From NCBI GenBank assembly GCA_003024985.2, contig PXIH01S0014685.1: a stretch of DNA of 10,726 nt. One strand, written 5' to 3'. The position numbers and the translations under genes are program-made. Source of the DNA: Euperipatoides rowelli (Eukaryota > Onychophora > Udeonychophora > Euonychophora > Peripatopsidae). Below the pieces are notes generated by a model. That model had not been told where the DNA came from. It saw only the letters and a program-made list of their open reading frames with translations, and did not search any database. Shown one piece after another: positions 6,955 to 10,726 of this stretch (position 1 is the stretch's first letter; every line of letters begins with the position of its first letter).

Positions 6955-7950
6955 CACTGGGATATACATGTTTACTTAAAGCTTGTATCTTTGTATATAA
7001 AATTTTATTCATATAAATTAACACTTAAATTTGTTTTGTTACTACAAAGTTTTAATTCAATGTAAATTTAGGACATGTATATTAGGTATAAAATGAGAGG
7101 TTGTCAGACCTAAATCTTTTCAAGATATTGACAATGATTGTCAGTTCCAGATTATGTCACAGTTCATGGGCATTTATAACCATCTGGGTATTTTCCTATA
7201 ACATCATCTCCAGGAACAATCATATCTAAGCTTACCCATGATTCAATTCAAGATGTTTTCATGAGCATTTTATAGCATCTGGAAATGGTATCTTGGAAAC
7301 CAAGATTTCTGTCCATGCAATTTATTGAAAATAGAAAATCTTGGAAAACTTTAACTTAGATATCTAGGGTTTTAAAACAGAAAATGACATCAAAGAAATT
7401 TTGGCCATAAGTTCATTGGCACCCTTATGTATTGTATATACATGATATCACCAAGGTTAATGATTTAATGACACAAGACATATGTGTCCAAAAACAAAAA
7501 TAGACTAGAAATTAAAAAGTCATAGGTATTTACTGTAAATATCAGTAGATTTGGAACCTGAGTTTATTTGGATAGATTACCTGATATTATTAATGGGAAT
7601 ATGATCAAAATTATAGTAATTTTGAAAATGAAAACTTCTACACATGTAAAGCAGGTTGCTTTGCACATTCGTTACAAAAAAAAATGACAGTCTGGCTTAC
7701 TGCTTAACTGACAGCCGCCTTAAGTGACTGTCCATACAAGGTGGAAAATATAATAATTAACGTTATGTAATCAACTAATAGTTTGATCAAGACATTCTAC
7801 AACAAATTAAAAAATAATAAACTGATACACTTTATGTACACAATAAAAACTATGCAGGTTGATTTTTTTTTTTAATAAAGTTGCCCATCATTAACAGATA
7901 ATCTCTATCTTACTCATTTAATACCTTAATTTTCTAATTTAAACTCTAGA
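6955..7950. other. AT-rich stretch, nothing recognised
   Basis: I see no exon, RNA gene or transposon end. A short asymmetric hairpin (GACAGTC 7686-7692 with GACTGTC 7726-7732, enclosing CTTAA/TTAAG) is the only ordered structure noted. Confidence 0.5.
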
Positions 7951-7954
7951 TTGT

Positions 7955-8044
7955 TAACACCTCTTTTCTTCCTATCTTTCAGAAGAAAGACAAGTTGAAA
8001 AAGTGGCTGAACAGCTCAAGCAACGAACCCATGTAACCAGCTAG
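7955..8044 (+). other. Strong 3' splice site with short terminal reading frame (candidate exon)
   Basis: A branch-point-like TTGTTAAC (7951-7958) is followed by an excellent pyrimidine tract, CTCTTTTCTTCCTATCTTTC, and AG at 7981-7982. Two short frames follow. One, from 7985, reads ERQVEKVAEQLKQRTHVTS and stops at TAG 8042-8044; it is charged and looks able to form a coiled coil. The other, from 7983, reads KKDKLKKWLNSSSNEPM and stops at TAA 8034-8036. Either could be the last coding bit of a plus-strand gene whose other exons lie outside or are unrecognisable. The candidate overlaps the box B of the antisense tRNA-like sequence, so chance or exonisation of a SINE are both possible. Confidence 0.3.
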
Positions 8045-8104
8045 GCTTATACCAAGAATACATAGTAGCTCAGCCAACCCACTGAGCTACTCCCCCTTGG
8101 CCGT
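7998..8104 (-). mobile_element. tRNA-like sequence with Pol III boxes (probable SINE head)
   Basis: On the minus strand, box A TAGCTCAGTGGG (8089-8078) sits in a D-arm-like hairpin with perfect 9 bp arms, GTAGCTCAG/CTGAGCTAC (8065-8090). A weaker box B, GGGTTCGTTG, follows about 60 bases later (8030-8021). A T5 run, which could stop polymerase III, lies at 8002-7998. The box spacing is longer than in a typical tRNA, and I cannot fold a good T arm or anticodon arm, so it is not a working tRNA. It has a different head from the SINE at 1901-2100. I find no clear target duplication. Confidence 0.5.
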
Positions 8105-8325
8105 TGATTTTTTTTATACATAAGAAACCAGTAAAAATCCTTGCAATGGTTGATTGGTAAAAATGAATGAAGATAATTTACTTTAATTAGATTACCTGAT
8201 CTAAGAGAAGCAGTAAACCGAGACTCAAGTCAATGGCATCCTGTCATACGGTATGGCAGAAAGGAAATAATTTTTTTTTCTTTAAAAAAAAAAATAAAAA
8301 ATGTTTGTGATTTATATTAGTTCCT
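8105..8325. other. Spacer with T/A runs, no gene
   Basis: This stretch includes a T9-C-T3-A11 tract at 8271-8294. On the minus strand the T part reads as an A-rich stretch downstream of the pseudogene and could be a decayed poly(A) tail, but this is weak. A near-palindrome, CTGTCATAC/GTATGGCAG, lies at 8241-8259. Confidence 0.4.
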
Positions 8326-9590
8326 ACATCTGCCAATAGGTGGCACATTGTGTACTTCCTAATGCATGAGGTGCTGACAAGAAGGAATGTGACAAGACAA
8401 ATGACTGGCAGTAGAAATGGCCATAGAAATAGGGNAAGCCCGAGGGGAATAAGGAACAAATTTCTCGATGATGGTGGTTCATGATGAGAGTCCGTCCAAT
8501 CACTAGGAAACCATTACCGAACTTTGTATGAAGTAGGTGGAAACTTCTGCCAAAGCCGCTAAGGTACGGTTGGCCATCAGCAATGAGACCGGTGCCAGAT
8601 TTGGAGTGAGACTGGGTGAACGTGGGACCACACCCTGTAATAGACTCTCTGATACAGGAACAAGATGGCTAATGCTAGTTTTACTTGGTTTGCATTTTTG
8701 ACTGCCCACCAAATTGGGCCGCACAACAGAAGACCGACTGACAGTGGAACTGATTAGTGCATTGGATAAAAGTTTGGACCTTTCGGAAGAGTCGCACAAA
8801 AGCACCGGGATTCTTGAGCACAACGAATTCTGGGATCCTGAAGATGAACTGCTCAATTTTTTTCTGCAGAACTCTCCATGACTAGATTCAAACTTATGCT
8901 TTCGACTTATTTTCTTGTGCTGTTTTTGGCGGTGACTCAGAATGTCAATATTTCAAATAGGCAAACCAGCTAGCTATATGAGCCTCTAGGTCAAAATCAC
9001 CAGTTTTAAATCTTTTCCCACCTTTCCCACTCCATTGGCTGGCTTCCGATTCCGATGCTGCTCTTTTCCTCATGCGCCACAATACAGCAGAGCTAGGTTT
9101 AAAATCAATATCCCTGACAGAGTCTGTATCACTCAAGTAATGGTCTTCCTGAACAGTAATCTTTTTGTTATTTGGCTTTCTCTACTTGGCTGGCTGCAAT
9201 AAACCCTCAGACATGAGTTCCTTGCGAGCACCGGGTAGATATCTGGAATCTGTATCCAATTGTTAGTCGATGGCTGACCTTTTCTCATCTGAACTTGACC
9301 AATTGCCTGCCCAAGATTCCGATAAGGGCTCAGGTTTAGGTTTCTTCTTTTTGACAGATTTGTCAGAGTTCTTTGAAGGCAAATTGTCCTCTTTACAAAT
9401 ATTTTTACTATATATTGGACTACTGTCCCCTTTTATAACAGTCTTACTACAGACAAGAGTAGTATCCTCTTTAGAACTAATCTTGCTCGAAGAAGGGAAG
9501 ACATCCAGTTTGGAGATGTTCATGCTAAAAACAGGGCTGTTGTCCCCTTTAGAAACGATCTTGGGAGATAGACTTGTGCCAAAAAATCTT
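8326..9590 (-). pseudogene. Decayed coding region for an unrecognised Ser/Lys-rich, probably nuclear protein
   Basis: On the minus strand one frame runs from 9589 (after an in-frame TAA at 9592-9590) with protein-like content through 8956. It is broken by TAA at 9265-9263, TAG at 9184-9182 and TGA at 8947-8945. Content continues across the first two stops: KKKKPKPEPLSESW, NWSSSDEKRSAID, then DTDSRYLPGARKEL, then LSDTDSVRDIDFKPSSAVLW, RMRKRAASESEASQW and GKRFKTGDFDLEAH. Around 8950 the likely frame shifts, giving a 149-codon open stretch (8952-8506; HKKISRKHKFESSHG, then a Ser-rich tail). The first frame reopens for 114 codons at 8668-8327, so the end is ambiguous. Basic clusters (KKKKPK, RMRKR) and acidic Ser motifs suggest a nuclear, disordered protein. 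The stretch has more G+C and CpG than its surroundings. Having no introns suggests a retrocopy, or it may be one long dead exon. A possible acceptor, TTTTTTGGCACAAG, lies at 9573. I do not recognise the family. Confidence 0.6.
9368..9562 (-). repeat. Five tandem 39 bp units encoding 13-residue repeats
   Basis: Within the pseudogene, exactly five consecutive 13-codon units occur at 9562-9524, 9523-9485, 9484-9446, 9445-9407 and 9406-9368. The consensus is K-x-x-S-K-x-D-x-x-P-x-x-S. The first unit is KIVSKGDNSPVFS and the fourth is KTVIKGDSSPIYS. Spacing stays in frame with no indels although the units differ considerably. This implies that the repeats evolved while the frame was translated. 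The lysine/aspartate/SP pattern resembles a low-complexity linker with potential proline-directed phosphorylation sites. That last point is inference. Confidence 0.8.
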
Positions 9591-9925
9591 TATATATGTC
9601 TTGAAAACAAGTTTTGTTTAAGCATTAATGTTTAAGTTAATATTAGAGGTAAAGCAAATGTTAGCTTAAGTGAAACCCTATATTTTAACACAATACACAA
9701 TATTATACTTGGTCTTGGAACATACATGGACTTGGCATACTAAATAAAGTTATTTAGAAAATTAAAAGGTATTTGATACTCAGGAAGCACAATTGACTCT
9801 GAAAATTGACCCACTCGCCAACTTTATAGCTTATTAAATAAATAAGATTTTATAGCAATGGCAGCAAATTTTAATTTAGGTGAATAAAGATTTGGCTCTT
9901 CAGAAGAGTCTGGAGAAAATGGTCC
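9591..9925. other. AT-rich stretch, no gene
   Basis: No coding frame, RNA gene or transposon end was recognised between the pseudogene and the hairpin at 9926. Confidence 0.5.
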
Positions 9926-9989
9926 AACTATTATTTATATTTAACAGGAGTGTTTTCAAATAAACTCTTGTTAAATATAGATAATAGTT
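9926..9989 (+). ncRNA. Pre-miRNA-like hairpin (candidate)
   Basis: Positions 9926-9953 pair with 9962-9989 to give a 28 bp stem closed by an 8-base loop (TTTCAAAT). The arms differ from perfect complementarity at three places. As plus-strand RNA, two become wobble pairs (U9935 with G, G9947 with U) and only one is a true mismatch (G9952 with A, near the loop). As minus-strand RNA the same two would be A/C mismatches, so the plus strand folds better. Size, loop and pairing fit a short animal microRNA precursor. An AT-rich foldback insertion is an equally simple explanation. Nothing here shows expression. Confidence 0.4.
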
Positions 9990-10726
9990 TTAATGCCAAG
10001 CAGGGTAAATGGAAGAGTATTAAATATTACAGCATTAAGTGCATTAACTTCTACTATTGATGATGAGGTAAATAAAGTTTGTATCATTTATCAATAATGA
10101 CATGTCCAAATAGTCAAATTAAAAAAGCAAATTCCTAGAAATCACATTCCAGTAGCAACTCTATGTAAAAATAATATTTTGATACAATGAAACATTATAC
10201 CACAAGCTAACTTTTTCAAACATTTAGTGAATCAGCATGTGTAATGTTTAAGGCAAGTTTTACATCCATGAGATTGTAATGAACCATTTGTAAATCCATG
10301 ACTTAATTTACCAATAGATCAGCTATAATAGTTGTTTTGACATTCACCTGATAAGTCACTCAATTTTAACACATGTTTCCTATTATTTTCATTGCATTAA
10401 AAATATAGTTTTGATTAATGTCTGAGGTCTCATTAGTTTTTATAAATTCCTAGATGTAAAGGATATAATTATGGATTTAAAAATTAGACCTAAATAACTA
10501 TAAAAGAAATTCATGAACTATAGCGCTAGAAACAGGTAGAGGAATATAAAAGTTGTTTTCTTCTTGCATTGTGTTATCTTATTGTTGTTGTATATTATTG
10601 TGTAATACCAAAATGTATCTGCAAGTTATAAATGAATAACCAATATTATTACTAATAATGAGCAAATGTTAGAATGTTAGTGCTTGTAATCGTGGGAAGA
10701 GAATATTCAATAATAGTGATAATAAT
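9990..10726. other. AT-rich stretch, no gene
   Basis: No exon or RNA gene was recognised. A loose inverted repeat (AAACATTATAC 10190-10200 with GTGTAATGTTT 10239-10249, 10 of 11) is present. The right edge drifts into a degenerate ATT/ATA-rich microsatellite (about 10645-10726). Confidence 0.5.

Noticed and set aside
7686-7732. GACAGTC/GACTGTC hairpin as an RNA element
   Set aside because: The arms are only 7 bp with an asymmetric interior. There is no supporting context.
8271-8294. Poly(A) tail proving that the 8326-9590 pseudogene is a retrocopy
   Set aside because: The tract is short, interrupted and adjoins a matching run of the opposite base. No flanking duplication was found, so it is kept only as a weak hint.
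8435-8435. Ambiguous base N
   Set aside because: This is a sequencing or assembly uncertainty rather than biology. It limits confidence in the reading frames around 8400-8460.
8244-8459. 71-codon minus-strand frame with a hydrophobic, membrane-like stretch
   Set aside because: It includes an ambiguous base (N at 8435) and ends in A/T homopolymer translation (KKKK, FFFF). It overlaps another open frame. The hydrophobic run is easily produced by T-rich DNA.
9270-9635. 121-codon plus-strand frame
   Set aside because: It is the antisense shadow of the minus-strand repeat region. Its internal repetition mirrors the 39 bp units, and it has no recognisable domain.
10190-10249. AAACATTATAC/GTGTAATGTTT inverted repeat as a second pre-miRNA
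   Set aside because: The stem is only 11 bp with a 38-base loop, well below what a microRNA precursor needs, and the arms are AT-rich.
1-10726. CRISPR array, bacterial operon or phage system
   Set aside because: No regularly spaced identical short repeats, no ribosome-binding sites with adjacent long genes, and strong eukaryotic signals (splice sites, SINE, hAT, piggyBac, TSP1).

Overview
The window looks like nuclear DNA from an animal, probably an invertebrate, although a vertebrate is not excluded. It is very AT-rich with few CpGs, it has no operon-like blocks of genes, and it holds eukaryotic transposon remnants (piggyBac-type, hAT, tRNA-derived). One exon is flanked by GT/AG splice sites and encodes a thrombospondin type 1 repeat, an extracellular animal domain. 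The species cannot be named from this sequence.

Layout. 1-225 is AT-rich with no gene. 226-2285 is an old, diverged tandem array of a roughly 240 bp unit. It is interrupted by a 604 bp piggyBac-like MITE (1003-1606, flanked by TTAA) and by a tRNA-derived SINE on the minus strand (1901-2100, with a probable target duplication of about 15 bp). 2286-4500 is non-coding, with a TG/GGATG-rich tract, a 16 bp perfect inverted repeat, a diverged ~155 bp tandem repeat and a 33 bp perfect direct repeat. 4516-4562 is a tRNA-like remnant. 4738-4934 (minus) is the only convincing piece of a living gene: a TSP1 exon with all six cysteines and both splice sites. 5711-6465 is a probable foldback-type element with an unusual nested palindromic right end. 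It is followed almost directly by a deleted hAT element (6468-6954) carrying a broken piece of transposase. 6955-7950 holds nothing recognisable. 7955-8100 combines a strong plus-strand splice acceptor with a minus-strand tRNA-like sequence. 8326-9590 (minus) is a decayed coding region of unknown family, with five 13-residue repeats, stop codons and a frameshift. 9926-9989 can form a 28 bp hairpin resembling a microRNA precursor. The rest is AT-rich sequence.

How the parts relate. The window reads as intron or intergenic DNA around one exon of an ADAMTS/papilin-like secreted protein, built up by successive insertions. The order can partly be read: the tandem array is older than both the MITE and the SINE. 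I found no new multi-gene system. The items most worth checking are the pre-miRNA-like hairpin, the foldback element with its repeated ACTCCGAGC motif, the repeat-bearing pseudogene, and the splice acceptor over a tRNA-like sequence.
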